Shown: piece after piece, positions 16,450 through 25,976 of the stretch
How the letters are laid out: every line of letters starts with the position of its first letter
How positions within the stretch are numbered: position 1 is the stretch's first letter
Source: Hymenobacter telluris
GTDB taxonomy: Bacteria; Bacteroidota; Bacteroidia; Cytophagales; Hymenobacteraceae
Length of the DNA stretch: 64,000 bases
Reading direction: 5' to 3'
Assembly: GCF_017313265.1 (NCBI RefSeq)
Contig: NZ_JAFLQZ010000003.1
Span: 186,001 to 250,000, forward strand
Made by a program: the position numbers and the translations under genes
The notes under the pieces: model-generated
What the model was told of the DNA's origin: nothing
The model's database searches: none
Seen by the model: the letters and a program-made list of their open reading frames with translations, nothing else

Positions 16450-16563
16450 GTTCGTTTTTCGTTGTTGGTTTTTTGTTTTTCGTTTCTCGACCACTCGAAA
16501 CAAATGCCTTATCTCCAGCAGAAAACCAGCAGCGAAAAACGAAAAACCAATAACGAAAAACGA
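16450..16563. repeat. Palindromic repeat filling the tgt-permease gap
   Basis: The left arm (16450-16489) and right arm (16528-16563) are T-rich CGTTTTT-type runs, inverted with about two mismatches in 33 bases. The element begins right after the tgt stop and ends one base before the GTG start of the next gene. Confidence 0.75.
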
Positions 16564-16564
16564 A

Positions 16565-17641
16565 GTGAAACTGCTCGATAAATACATTCTCAAGAAATTT
16601 CTCACGGCCTTCTTCTTCACCGTGGTGGTGCTGGTGATGGTGATTTGCGTGATTGACTTCACTGAGAAGAACGATGACTTTCTTAAGCATAATCTGGGGA
16701 TCAAGCAGATTATGTTGGAATACTACGTGAATTTGTTTCCGTACTATGCCAACCTGCTCTCCCCTATCACCGTGTTTATTGCGGTGGTGTTTGTGACGGC
16801 GCAGCTGGCGGCGCGCACCGAAATTGTGGCTATTCTGGCCAGCGGCGTGAGTTTCAAGCGGCTGCTGGTGCCGTATCTGATGGGTAGCGCCATCCTGGCA
16901 GTAGTTACCATTGCCCTGACCGGCTGGATTATCCCGTACGCCAACAAAACGCGCGTCAACTTCGAGCGGAAGTACACCAAGAACCCCTACGTGTACAAAG
17001 GGCGCAACGTGCACATCAAAATCGGGCCCAATAGCTACGCCTACATGGAGAGCTACAACAACGTGAGCAACGTGGGCTACAAGTTTGCGCTGGAAACCGT
17101 GGAAGGTACCCTGCTCAAGCGCCGCATGACCGCCGAAGCCATTACCTGGGATTCCACCAAGCGGGCCTGGCTGCTTTCGCCGCAACTCGTACGCATCATC
17201 AACGGCCCCAAAGAAACCCTGCTGACGCTGCCCGCCCGCGACACCACGCTCAACCTCTACCCCAAGGATTTTGCCAGCACCTACCGCCTCAGCGAAACGC
17301 TCACTTTGCCCGAGCTGAACCGCTTTATCAAGCAGAAAATAGACCGGGGCGCCTCCGACACGCAGATTTATTTGAGTGACAAATACGAGCGGTACGCCTA
17401 CCCGTACGCCATGTTCATCCTCACCATCATCGGGGTGATTATGAGTGCGCGCAAGAGCAGGGCCGGTGTGGGCGGGCAGATTGCGCTGGGCTTCGTGCTG
17501 GCTTTCGTGTTCATCATCTTCGTGATTCTGAGTCGCAACTTCGCCCAAGTCGGCGACCTGAATCCCATGCTGGCCGCCTGGATTCCCAGCATTGTTTTCA
17601 CCTGCATCGGGCTGGTGCTCTACCGAGTAGTACCGCGCTAA
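16565..17641 (+). CDS. LptF/LptG family permease
   Basis: A 358-residue inner-membrane protein of the YjgP/YjgQ family, the transmembrane part of the LptBFG ATP-binding cassette machine that extracts lipopolysaccharide. The N-terminal block LDKYILKKFLTAFFFTVVV is characteristic, with two more helices near residues 60-80 and 100-122, a periplasmic beta-jellyroll region to about 270, and three C-terminal helices (YAMFILTIIGVIMSARKS onward). I cannot decide between LptF and LptG. It uses a GTG start, one base after a palindromic repeat. The ATPase partner is not in the window. Confidence 0.88.
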   Translation: MKLLDKYILKKFLTAFFFTVVVLVMVICVIDFTEKNDDFLKHNLGIKQIMLEYYVNLFPYYANLLSPITVFIAVVFVTAQLAARTEIVAILASGVSFKRLLVPYLMGSAILAVVTIALTGWIIPYANKTRVNFERKYTKNPYVYKGRNVHIKIGPNSYAYMESYNNVSNVGYKFALETVEGTLLKRRMTAEAITWDSTKRAWLLSPQLVRIINGPKETLLTLPARDTTLNLYPKDFASTYRLSETLTLPELNRFIKQKIDRGASDTQIYLSDKYERYAYPYAMFILTIIGVIMSARKSRAGVGGQIALGFVLAFVFIIFVILSRNFAQVGDLNPMLAAWIPSIVFTCIGLVLYRVVPR

Positions 17642-17643
17642 AT

Positions 17644-17766
17644 GGCGAAATGGTGAGATGGTGAAATAGTGAGTTTAATGTTCAGCTGGTGCCATTGGTA
17701 CAGGTAGCACAGACTCGCGCAATCAAAACCACCAAACTCACCATTTCACCATCTCACCATTTCACC
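17644..17766. repeat. Palindromic octamer repeat (GGTGA family, copy A)
   Basis: Arms 17644-17676 and 17734-17766 are inverted copies matching at 31 of 33 bases, each a run of GGTGARAT units. The 57-base loop begins with ATGTTCAGCTGG. It starts three bases after the permease stop and ends one base before the ATG of the EamA gene. Copies B (18682-18782) and C (57434-57548) are related in both arms and loop. Confidence 0.85.
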
Positions 17767-17767
17767 T

Positions 17768-18682
17768 ATGTTAAAAGACTACCTCCGCCTGCATTTCATT
17801 GTGTTGCTCTGGGGCTTCACGGCCATTTTGGGCAAGCTGATTTCGGTGCCGCCGGTGGAGCTGGTGTTCTGGCGCACCTTGCTGGCAACCGTAGGGCTGG
17901 GCGTATTGCTGGTGGGCCGTAAGGTGGCATGGCGCGTGGCTCCTACGGAGGTATTTCGGCTGCTGGGCGTGGGCGCACTGGTAGCGGCGCACTGGATTAC
18001 GTTTTTTCTGGCGGCGCGCCTGTCGTCGGTGAGCGTGTGCCTGGCGGGCATGGCCACACTGGCCCTCTGGACTTCGTTGCTGGAGCCGCTGCTGCTGTGG
18101 CGGCGGGTGCGGCTCTATGAAGTTGGGCTGGGGCTGCTGACGATGGTGGGGCTGTATTTGGTATCGAGGGCCGAGCTGGACCAGCTGGCGGGGCTGCTGG
18201 TAGCCATCTTGTCGGCGGGACTTTCGGCCCTGTTTAGCGTGCTGAACTCGCAGTTGGTGAAGCGACACGCGCCGCTGCGGCTTACCTTCTACGAAATGGG
18301 CGGGGCGTGCCTCAGCATTGCGCTGTTTTTCCCATTCTATAGCCACTATTTCACCGAAGGCCGCGGCCTACAACTTGCGCTGCACGGCTACGACTGGCTG
18401 TGGCTGGGTCTTTTGGCGGGCGTATGTACCGTGTATGCCTTCTCGGCCTCGGTGGAGCTGATGAAGCGCCTATCGGCTTTCGTGGTGAACCTGACTATTA
18501 ATCTGGAGCCGGTGTATGGCATTTTGCTGGCCGTGCTGCTGCTCGGCAGCGAAGAGAAAATGTCACTAGGGTTCTACCTCGGCACGTTGGTTATCCTGTT
18601 CAGCGTGCTCATCCACCCCGTCCTCGACCAATGGAACCAGCGGCGCGCCCGGCGCAAAGAAGCCGCGGAAGTATTGGTATAG
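17768..18682 (+). CDS. EamA family (drug/metabolite) transporter
   Basis: A 304-residue inner-membrane protein with about ten predicted helices in two homologous halves, the fold of the DMT superfamily. The first half opens with LHFIVLLWGFTAILGKLISV and holds EAM-type spacing (VELVFWRTLLATVGLGVL); the second half starts near residue 150. The substrate is unknown; members export amino acids and other metabolites. The whole upstream space is a palindromic repeat, leaving one base between its arm and the ATG. Confidence 0.88.
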   Translation: MLKDYLRLHFIVLLWGFTAILGKLISVPPVELVFWRTLLATVGLGVLLVGRKVAWRVAPTEVFRLLGVGALVAAHWITFFLAARLSSVSVCLAGMATLALWTSLLEPLLLWRRVRLYEVGLGLLTMVGLYLVSRAELDQLAGLLVAILSAGLSALFSVLNSQLVKRHAPLRLTFYEMGGACLSIALFFPFYSHYFTEGRGLQLALHGYDWLWLGLLAGVCTVYAFSASVELMKRLSAFVVNLTINLEPVYGILLAVLLLGSEEKMSLGFYLGTLVILFSVLIHPVLDQWNQRRARRKEAAEVLV

Positions 18683-18782
18683 GTGAAATTGTGAGGTGGT
18701 GAAGTGGTGAGTTTATGTTCGGAGCTGCGCGCATTTGCACTCCTGAGCATCAACTCACCATTTCACCACTTCACAATTTCAC
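18682..18782. repeat. Palindromic octamer repeat (GGTGA family, copy B)
   Basis: Arms 18682-18714 and 18752-18782 are inverted runs of GTGARRT units with about two mismatches in 31 bases; the 37-base loop begins ATGTTCGGAGCTG. It lies between the convergent ends of the EamA gene and ispE and starts at the last base of the EamA stop codon. Confidence 0.85.
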
Positions 18783-18787
18783 AATCT

Positions 18788-19609
18788 TTACAACCTTGCG
18801 TCCCAGACCAGATACTGCGCGGGCAACTCCAGCTTCGGGGGCAGCTCCTGGCCGGGAAACAAGCCGTACACCGCCGAACCCGAGCCGGAGAGGCTGGCGT
18901 AGGCTGCGCCGGCCGCGTACAGTTGCTGCTTGATTTCGCCCAGCACCGGATAGATTGGCGTCAGGGCATCTTCAAAATCATTGCTGACAGTATTGCGCCA
19001 GGTTTCCAGGGGTTGACTCAGGGCCTGGCGTAGGTCGTGGCGCGGCGCGGCGGCGGTTACGCGGGCATAGGCTTCGGCGGTGCTGATGTGCAGGCCGGGG
19101 TACACCACTTTGCAGGCGGTGCCGGTCAGGTCCAGGCTGATTTCCTCGAACACGTCGCCTTTCTCGTAGGCAAACACCGGCTTGTTGACCACAAAAAAAG
19201 CACAGTCGGAACCCAACTGGCGGGCGTAAGCTTGCAGCTTCTCGTTGGGCAGATTCAGCTGGAACAAATCGTTCAGAGCTCGTAGGGCAAAGGCCGCATC
19301 AGCCGAACCGCCGCCCAGGCCGGCCCCAATTGGCACCACTTTGTGCAGGTGTAGTTGTACTGGCGGCAGGTTGAAATCGGCCCGCAACAACTCGTAAGCG
19401 CGGCGGCACAAATTGGTGGCCGGGTCGCCGGGGATGGGAATGCCGGTCAGGGCGAGGGTGGTTTCGGTGCCTTCGGGGGTGGGCAGCACTTCCAGCGCAT
19501 CGCACCACGGCAGGGGCACAAACACCGATTCGAGGTTGCGGAAGCCGTCGGGCCGCTGCCCCGTGACGTACAGACCGAGGTTGAGTTTGGCGTTCGGAAA
19601 AACGAGCAT
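18788..19609 (-). CDS. ispE: 4-diphosphocytidyl-2-C-methyl-D-erythritol kinase
   Basis: Phosphorylates CDP-methylerythritol in the MEP route to isoprenoids. The GHMP-kinase ATP loop PIGAGLGGGSADAAF lies at about residues 90-104, the opening MLVFPNAKLNLGLYVTG holds the conserved Lys and Asn, and SLSGSGSAVYGLF near residue 240 is the third motif. At 273 residues it is full length. It is divergent from the sugar transferase, with a palindromic repeat in the shared upstream region. Confidence 0.95.
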   Translation of the reverse strand: MLVFPNAKLNLGLYVTGQRPDGFRNLESVFVPLPWCDALEVLPTPEGTETTLALTGIPIPGDPATNLCRRAYELLRADFNLPPVQLHLHKVVPIGAGLGGGSADAAFALRALNDLFQLNLPNEKLQAYARQLGSDCAFFVVNKPVFAYEKGDVFEEISLDLTGTACKVVYPGLHISTAEAYARVTAAAPRHDLRQALSQPLETWRNTVSNDFEDALTPIYPVLGEIKQQLYAAGAAYASLSGSGSAVYGLFPGQELPPKLELPAQYLVWDARL

Positions 19610-19624
19610 GGGCTAAAGGTAGTG

Positions 19625-19741
19625 GTCAGTTGCCAGTTGTCAGTTGCGAGTTGTCAGTTGCCGGTTGTCAGTGTGACTGATTGGAAGTATGCTGACAACT
19701 GGCAACTGACAACCGGCAACTCACAACTGATAACTTGCAAC
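19625..19741. repeat. Palindromic heptamer repeat (AGTTGYC) between divergent genes
   Basis: The left arm (19625-19671) is six to seven AGTTGYC units; the right arm (19692-19741) is the inverted run. The 20-base loop is unlike the arms. It fills most of the 154-base region between the starts of ispE and the sugar transferase, so both genes would have to use promoters inside or beside it. Confidence 0.8.
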
Positions 19742-19763
19742 CCAAACTGCTCCGCCAACTCGT

Positions 19764-20414
19764 ATGTCTGAACCCATTAACTGGTACGGCCGCTGGGGCA
19801 AGCGTGTGCTGGATGTGGGGCTAGCCACGCCTTTGCTCCTGCTTGCGCTGCCGCTACTGCTGGCAACAGCCGGCGCGCTGGCCATTCAGAACCGGGGGGC
19901 GTGGCTGTTTCGGCAACCACGGCCAGGCCTGCACGGGCGGTTGTTCACGCTCTACAAGCTGCAAACCATGACCAGCACCCACGACGCGCAGGGCCAGCTA
20001 CTCCCGGATGCACAGCGCCTGCCACGCCTAGGCCGCTGGGTGCGCGCCGCCTCCCTCGACGAGTTGCCGCAGCTCTGGAACATACTTCGCGGCGACCTGA
20101 GCCTGGTAGGCCCTCGGCCATTGCTTCCCCAGTATCTACTCCTGTATTCCCCTGCGCAAGCCCGCCGCCACTTGGTGTTGCCGGGCCTTACGGGATGGGC
20201 GCAGGTGAACGGCCGCAATGCCATCAGCTGGGAGCAAAAGTTCTTGTACGACACGTGGTACGTTGATAATTACAGCTTCGTGCTGGACCTGCGGATCCTG
20301 TTTCGCACGGCTTTACGGGTGCTTGGAGCCCGCGGCATTACCGCACCCGGACAGGCTACCACCGAGCCGTTTCGTGGTTCCACTCCCTCCTCTCCCGCTT
20401 CTTCTGCTTCCTAA
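19764..20414 (+). CDS. Sugar-1-phosphate transferase to lipid carrier (PglC-like)
   Basis: A 216-residue polyprenyl-phosphate phosphoglycosyl transferase that starts glycan assembly at the inner membrane. One N-terminal membrane segment (about residues 16-40) precedes the catalytic domain with the Asp-Glu pair D99-E100 in SLDELPQLWNILRGDLSLVGPRP (read in two parts) and the late PGLTGWAQVNGRN. The usual KFRTM motif reads KLQTM, so the conserved Arg is replaced. The stop overlaps the next gene (TAATG), which encodes a PglD-like acetyltransferase. Confidence 0.9.
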   Translation: MSEPINWYGRWGKRVLDVGLATPLLLLALPLLLATAGALAIQNRGAWLFRQPRPGLHGRLFTLYKLQTMTSTHDAQGQLLPDAQRLPRLGRWVRAASLDELPQLWNILRGDLSLVGPRPLLPQYLLLYSPAQARRHLVLPGLTGWAQVNGRNAISWEQKFLYDTWYVDNYSFVLDLRILFRTALRVLGARGITAPGQATTEPFRGSTPSSPASSAS

Positions 20415-21118
20415 TGACGCCGCCCCCTTTCCCTATGGAACCGCATGGTGCTACATCTTCAGTGCAACCCCTGGCCATTTTTGGGGCGGGCGGCTTGGGC
20501 CGGGAGGTGCTGATACTGGTCCACCAAATAAACGAGCAACGGCCCACCTGGCGCCTTACGGGCTTCTATGATGACGTTCGGCCGGCCGCTGGTACGCTGC
20601 ATGGCTTGCCGTACCTGGGCACCACCACCGACCTCAATGCCGTAACCTCGCCGCTGCATGTGGCCGTAGCGGTGGGCAACAGCCAGAGCCGGGCGGCGGT
20701 GGTGCGGCAGTTCACGGCGTCAGCGTTGTCGTTTGCTACACTCATACACCCCAGCGTGGCTTGCGCGCCATACCAACAGCTGCAAATTGGCGCGGGCTGT
20801 ATTATCAGCCAGGGCTGCATTCTGACCACTGATATTGTGCTGGGCCAACACGTATTGCTCAACCTGGGCTGCACCGTTGGGCATGATGCCGTGCTGGAAG
20901 ATTTTTGCTCCCTGATGCCCCATGCCAATATCGGCGGCGCGGCACACCTGGAATCTGGCGTGTACTTGGGCACCAATGCCACCGTCATCAACCAGGTGCG
21001 GGTGGGCGCGCATACTATTGTGGGCGCCGGAGCCGTAGCCGTCCGCGACCTGCCGGCCCATTGTACCGCAGTTGGCGTACCAGCGCAAGTCATTAAATCC
21101 AGGCAGTATCAGGTGTAA
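20414..21118 (+). CDS. Sugar O/N-acetyltransferase (PglD/NeuD family)
   Basis: A 234-residue acetyltransferase. An N-terminal nucleotide-sugar-binding half opens with LAIFGAGGLGREVLILV (about residues 20-36); the C-terminal half is a left-handed beta-helix of hexapeptide repeats (from IGAGCIISQGCILTTDIVLG to VGAHTIVGAGAVAVRDLP). PglD relatives acetylate UDP-4-amino sugars. The ATG at 20414 overlaps the upstream stop by one base; a second in-frame ATG seven codons later is possible. The gene order matches the transferase and aminotransferase of bacillosamine-type pathways. Confidence 0.88.
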   Translation: MTPPPFPMEPHGATSSVQPLAIFGAGGLGREVLILVHQINEQRPTWRLTGFYDDVRPAAGTLHGLPYLGTTTDLNAVTSPLHVAVAVGNSQSRAAVVRQFTASALSFATLIHPSVACAPYQQLQIGAGCIISQGCILTTDIVLGQHVLLNLGCTVGHDAVLEDFCSLMPHANIGGAAHLESGVYLGTNATVINQVRVGAHTIVGAGAVAVRDLPAHCTAVGVPAQVIKSRQYQV

Positions 21119-21295
21119 CGGTTGCGTTTCCGGTGCTTGTGTGTTGCTACCGATTACCGGTAGCTTCTCGTCCGGATTTACGCGCTGAGCATGTCAGCTT
21201 TTAATCGGTTGCTAAAGCGCATATCATCACCTTTGCACCAACTATCTTCTTTATTCCCTCTCGGCACAAGCTACGGCTTCGGCCCTATTTAGCTA

Positions 21296-22444
21296 ATGCG
21301 TAGTCAGGATTACGACCGTCTTTACCTGTCGCCGCCGCACCTCGGCCGCCACGAAATCAACTACCTGCACAAAGCGCTTGAAGACAATTGGGTGGCACCA
21401 ATCGGTCCTAACCTGGATGGGTTCGAGCGGGATATTTGCGAATTCACTGGGGCCAGGCATTGCGTTGCTCTCACCTCGGGCACGGCGGCCATTCATTTGG
21501 GCCTTATCGTGCTAGGTGTGGGGCCGGGGGATGAAGTGCTGTGCCCCTCATTCACGTTTGTAGCCACCGCCAACCCTATCACCTACCTGGGCGCCACACC
21601 GGTTTTCATCGATAGCGAATCGACTACCTGGAACATCTGCCCCGACTTGCTGCGCGAAGCCATTGAGGACCGGATTCGGCAAGGCCGCCGGCCCAAGGCG
21701 CTGATACTAGTGCACCTATACGGGATGCCGGCCAAGCTGCGCGAGTTGCTGGCCGTGGCCGCTGCTTATAACATCCCGGTGCTGGAAGATGCCGCCGAAG
21801 CATTGGGTGGCCGCTACAAAGGCCAGCCGTTGGGCACATTCGGGGCGGTGGGCGTTTTCTCCTTCAATGGCAACAAAATCCTGACCACCAGTGGCGGCGG
21901 CGCCTTGGTAACCAACAACCCTGAGTGGGCTCAGCAGGTCCGGTTTCTAGCCACCCAAGCCAAAGACCCTGCCTCTCACTATCAACATTCTGTTACTGGC
22001 TACAATTACCGCCTCAGCAATCTGCTGGCCGGCATCGGCCGGGGCCAGATGGAACTGCTGGCTGACCGGGTGAAACGGCGGCGCGAAATTTACAGCTGGT
22101 ACCAAACACACCTTGCTGACGTGCCCGCTTTGAAGTTCGTCCAAACCGAACCACAAGGCGGGCACAGCAATAGGTGGCTCACGGCTGTACTACTCAACCC
22201 CGCCGAAACCAGCGTCACGCCGGAGCAGCTGCGGCTTCATCTTGAAACGCACAACATCGAAAGCCGTCCGCTCTGGAAACCCCTGCATTTACAGCCGCTC
22301 TTTCAGGACGCCCCCATATATGGCGGAGCTGTTTGTACCAACTTATTTACTCAAGGTATCTGCCTGCCTTCGGGCACTGCCATTACGGAACAGGACTTAC
22401 GGCGGGTTTTAGAGGCCATACAAGAAATACTACCACTAGCCTAG
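21296..22444 (+). CDS. DegT/DnrJ/EryC1/StrS sugar aminotransferase (PglE-like)
   Basis: A 382-residue PLP-dependent aminotransferase acting on a nucleotide-bound keto sugar. The PLP lysine is K194 in SFNGNKILTTSGGG, D165 in VLEDAAEALGG binds the ring nitrogen, and SGTAAIHLGL near residue 61 is typical. It opens with YLSPPHLGRHEINYL like PglE-type enzymes that make UDP-4-amino sugars. It lies 177 bases downstream of the acetyltransferase on the same strand. The dehydratase that would make its substrate (PglF type) is not in the window. Confidence 0.9.
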   Translation: MRSQDYDRLYLSPPHLGRHEINYLHKALEDNWVAPIGPNLDGFERDICEFTGARHCVALTSGTAAIHLGLIVLGVGPGDEVLCPSFTFVATANPITYLGATPVFIDSESTTWNICPDLLREAIEDRIRQGRRPKALILVHLYGMPAKLRELLAVAAAYNIPVLEDAAEALGGRYKGQPLGTFGAVGVFSFNGNKILTTSGGGALVTNNPEWAQQVRFLATQAKDPASHYQHSVTGYNYRLSNLLAGIGRGQMELLADRVKRRREIYSWYQTHLADVPALKFVQTEPQGGHSNRWLTAVLLNPAETSVTPEQLRLHLETHNIESRPLWKPLHLQPLFQDAPIYGGAVCTNLFTQGICLPSGTAITEQDLRRVLEAIQEILPLA

Positions 22445-22456
22445 CAACTTCAATTC

Positions 22457-22553
22457 AGTACAAAGTCCACTCAAATAGTACATAAAGTTCCATATCCAGT
22501 ACTAGCCGTACAAAAAGCATTGAGAGCAGTACAACGCTCTTTGGGTTAGTACA
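22457..22553. repeat. Helically phased array of GTAC motifs
   Basis: Six GTAC tetramers, four of them within GTACAA, begin at 22458, 22478, 22499, 22508, 22529 and 22549, giving spacings of 20, 21, 9, 21 and 20 bases, close to one or two helical turns. The units between them are mostly about 20 bases long and only weakly alike. The array lies between the convergent ends of the aminotransferase and the PLP lyase-type gene. Confidence 0.6.
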
Positions 22554-22565
22554 ACTGCGCTGCTT

Positions 22566-23693
22566 TTATTCCGCAGCCAAGGCTTGCTGCAAGTCGGCCA
22601 GTAAACCTTCCACCGGCTCGATACCTACCGACAGCCTCACCAACCCCACAGTAATGCCTAAATCGGTTTGCTGCTCCGGCGTGAGGTAGCGGTGCGAGGT
22701 ACCCAGCGGATACGACAACGAAGAATCCACCCCGGCCAAAGACGGCGCAAACGGAAACTGCTGGCTCCGCTGCATAAACCGATTCACAGTTTCGGCGTCA
22801 TCGGCTAGCAGAATCGACATCATGCCGCCGAATAGCCCGCCGCCTTGCTGCTTCGCCAATTCGTGCTGCGGATGGTCGGGCAAGCCGGGGTAATACACAG
22901 CGCGCACGGCGGGTTGCTCCTGCAAAAAATTGGCAACAGTTAGTGCGTTCTGGCTGTGAGCTGGCATGCGCAGGTGCAACGTTTTGAGGCCCCGTACCGC
23001 CAGCCAGCTTTCCATCGGGCTTAGGGTAAGACCATATAGTACCCCCATCTGTTTGAGCCGCGCTGCTATTTCCGGGTCCGCAGCCACTACCACGCCGGCC
23101 GTCACGTCGGAGTGCCCGGCAATGTATTTCGTAACGCTGTGCAGCACCAAATCGGCACCTAAGCTGAGCGGCTTGGTTAGAATAGGGGTTGCAAACGTAT
23201 TGTCGACTACCAGCTTCAAGCCTAACCGGTGGCATTCATCCGCCAAGCGGCGCAGGTCGGCCACGCGCAGTAGCGGGTTACTCATGGTTTCGGCTAGCAG
23301 CAGGCGGGTAGTCGGCTGCACGAACTGCGCGAGGTCGTACAGTTGCTCGAACGGCACATACGTCACCGAAATGCCCATGCGGCTCAGTTCCTTGTCAATC
23401 AATGACGAGGAGCCACCGTAGATGTCGGCCGCGCACAGCACATGGTCGCCGGCCTGGCAGCACACCAATAGCGCCGCGAAAATGGCCGCCATACCTGAAC
23501 CCGTAGCCACCGCGCCTGCCCCACCCTCCAGCGTGTTTACCATGTCAGCCAGTTCATCGGAATTGGGATTACCGTTGCGGGAGTACAGGTAGCGGCTGCC
23601 TGACTCGCCGAAGTATAGTTCCAATTCATTGAGGTCCTCGAACTTGAAAACCGACGACTGGTAGATGGGGGTTATTTTGGGCTTGATGTCCAT
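22566..23693 (-). CDS. Cys/Met metabolism PLP-dependent enzyme (cystathionine synthase/lyase or methionine lyase type)
   Basis: A 375-residue fold-type I PLP enzyme acting on sulfur amino acids or their homoserine esters. The PLP lysine is K189 in LHSVTKYIAGHSD, D164 in VVDNTFATP binds the pyridine ring, and YSRNGNPNSDELAD near residue 37 and ATGSGMAAIFAALL match the family. Which reaction it catalyses cannot be told. ATG at 23693 is chosen because the family core (ITPIYQSSVF) begins soon after; an in-frame ATG at 23783 is the main alternative. It shares no operon with its neighbours. Confidence 0.85.
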   Translation of the reverse strand: MDIKPKITPIYQSSVFKFEDLNELELYFGESGSRYLYSRNGNPNSDELADMVNTLEGGAGAVATGSGMAAIFAALLVCCQAGDHVLCAADIYGGSSSLIDKELSRMGISVTYVPFEQLYDLAQFVQPTTRLLLAETMSNPLLRVADLRRLADECHRLGLKLVVDNTFATPILTKPLSLGADLVLHSVTKYIAGHSDVTAGVVVAADPEIAARLKQMGVLYGLTLSPMESWLAVRGLKTLHLRMPAHSQNALTVANFLQEQPAVRAVYYPGLPDHPQHELAKQQGGGLFGGMMSILLADDAETVNRFMQRSQQFPFAPSLAGVDSSLSYPLGTSHRYLTPEQQTDLGITVGLVRLSVGIEPVEGLLADLQQALAAE

Positions 23694-23876
23694 AGGGCTG
23701 TGTTGGGCAAGCGAGAAAAAGACAGCGTTGCTGCAAGGAAAATCCTTCACCCTGTTACTACTCGCCTCGTTTGCATCCGGCATTTTGTATAACCGGGCCA
23801 GATAATGCTGCGCTTCTATTTTGCTTCCGTTGAAACCGCAGCAAGCTAGCCTTTCTGGCTTTGCCTTCAAAACACA

Positions 23877-23908
23877 AAACCCCGCCACCAAAGCTGGTAG
23901 CGGGGTTT
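23877..23908 (-). terminator. Terminator of atpC
   Basis: A stem of about 14 base pairs with one mismatch (AAACCCCGC then ACCA on one side) and a four- to five-base loop, 25 bases after the atpC stop on the minus strand. Confidence 0.85.
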
Positions 23909-23933
23909 GTTTTAGTTACGGCAATGAGCTTGG

Positions 23934-24179
23934 CTATGCGCTAGCGCCTTCAGCCAACACAATTACGTTGTTGCGCAGTACCTCTACCACGCCACCTTCG
24001 ATGTGGAAAGCCGTGCGGCCCGTAGTGCTAGTCAGCACCACGTCACCGGCTTTCAGCGCCGAAATTAGGGGCGCGTGGTTGTTCAGCACTTCAAATAAGC
24101 CATCAGAGCCCGGAAACTGTGCCGACGTTACTTCGCCTTCAAATACTTTCCGGTCCGGCGTGATGATTTCTAAATGCAT
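23934..24179 (-). CDS. atpC: F1F0 ATP synthase epsilon subunit, short form
   Basis: Part of the central stalk of ATP synthase. The 81 residues form only the N-terminal beta-sandwich domain (MHLEIITPDRKVFEGEV, then FPGSDGLFEVLNNHAPLIS). The C-terminal helical hairpin that inhibits ATP hydrolysis in many bacteria is absent; the typical full length is about 130-140. It follows atpD on the minus strand, as expected, but the 88-base gap between them is a palindromic heptamer repeat, ending 8 bases before the atpC start. Confidence 0.93.
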   Translation of the reverse strand: MHLEIITPDRKVFEGEVTSAQFPGSDGLFEVLNNHAPLISALKAGDVVLTSTTGRTAFHIEGGVVEVLRNNVIVLAEGASA

Positions 24180-24187
24180 GGCTTTGT

Positions 24188-24260
24188 GAGTTATGAGTTA
24201 TGAGTTACGAGTTATGAGTTGCCGTTCTGTCAACTCATAACTCGTACTCGTAACTCATAA
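24188..24260. repeat. Palindromic heptamer repeat between atpD and atpC
   Basis: The left arm (24188-24221) is a run of GAGTTAY units; the right arm (24231-24260) is its inverse with one missing base and one mismatch. The loop is only 9 bases, so the RNA would form a long stable hairpin in the atpDC message, 8 bases before atpC and 7 bases after atpD. Confidence 0.85.
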
Positions 24261-24267
24261 TTAATAA

Positions 24268-25844
<1,577 letters not shown>

Positions 25845-25853
25845 GCAGAGCTG

Positions 25854-25870
25854 CCACGAAAGTTTGCCTT
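25854..25870 (+). repeat. 17-base direct repeat, upstream copy
   Basis: CCACGAAAGTTTGCCTT occurs here and again at 25968-25984, where its TTTG forms the -33 box of the tRNA-Gln promoter. No TAnnTTTG follows the upstream copy at the right distance. Confidence 0.7.
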
Positions 25871-25976
25871 CTCCAACTTCAAGGCTGCCGGCCTGAAAAT
25901 CAGCCACTCAGGCCTTAAAAAGGGACATTAGACGAGGATAGGGCGAAAAAAATTCTGAAAAATATTTCCACGAAAG

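Noticed and set aside
16343..17548. A 401-codon minus-strand frame across the LptF/LptG-type gene
   Set aside because: Low-complexity His/Gly/Gln-rich shadow of a well-supported membrane protein gene; it also crosses the repeat at 16450.
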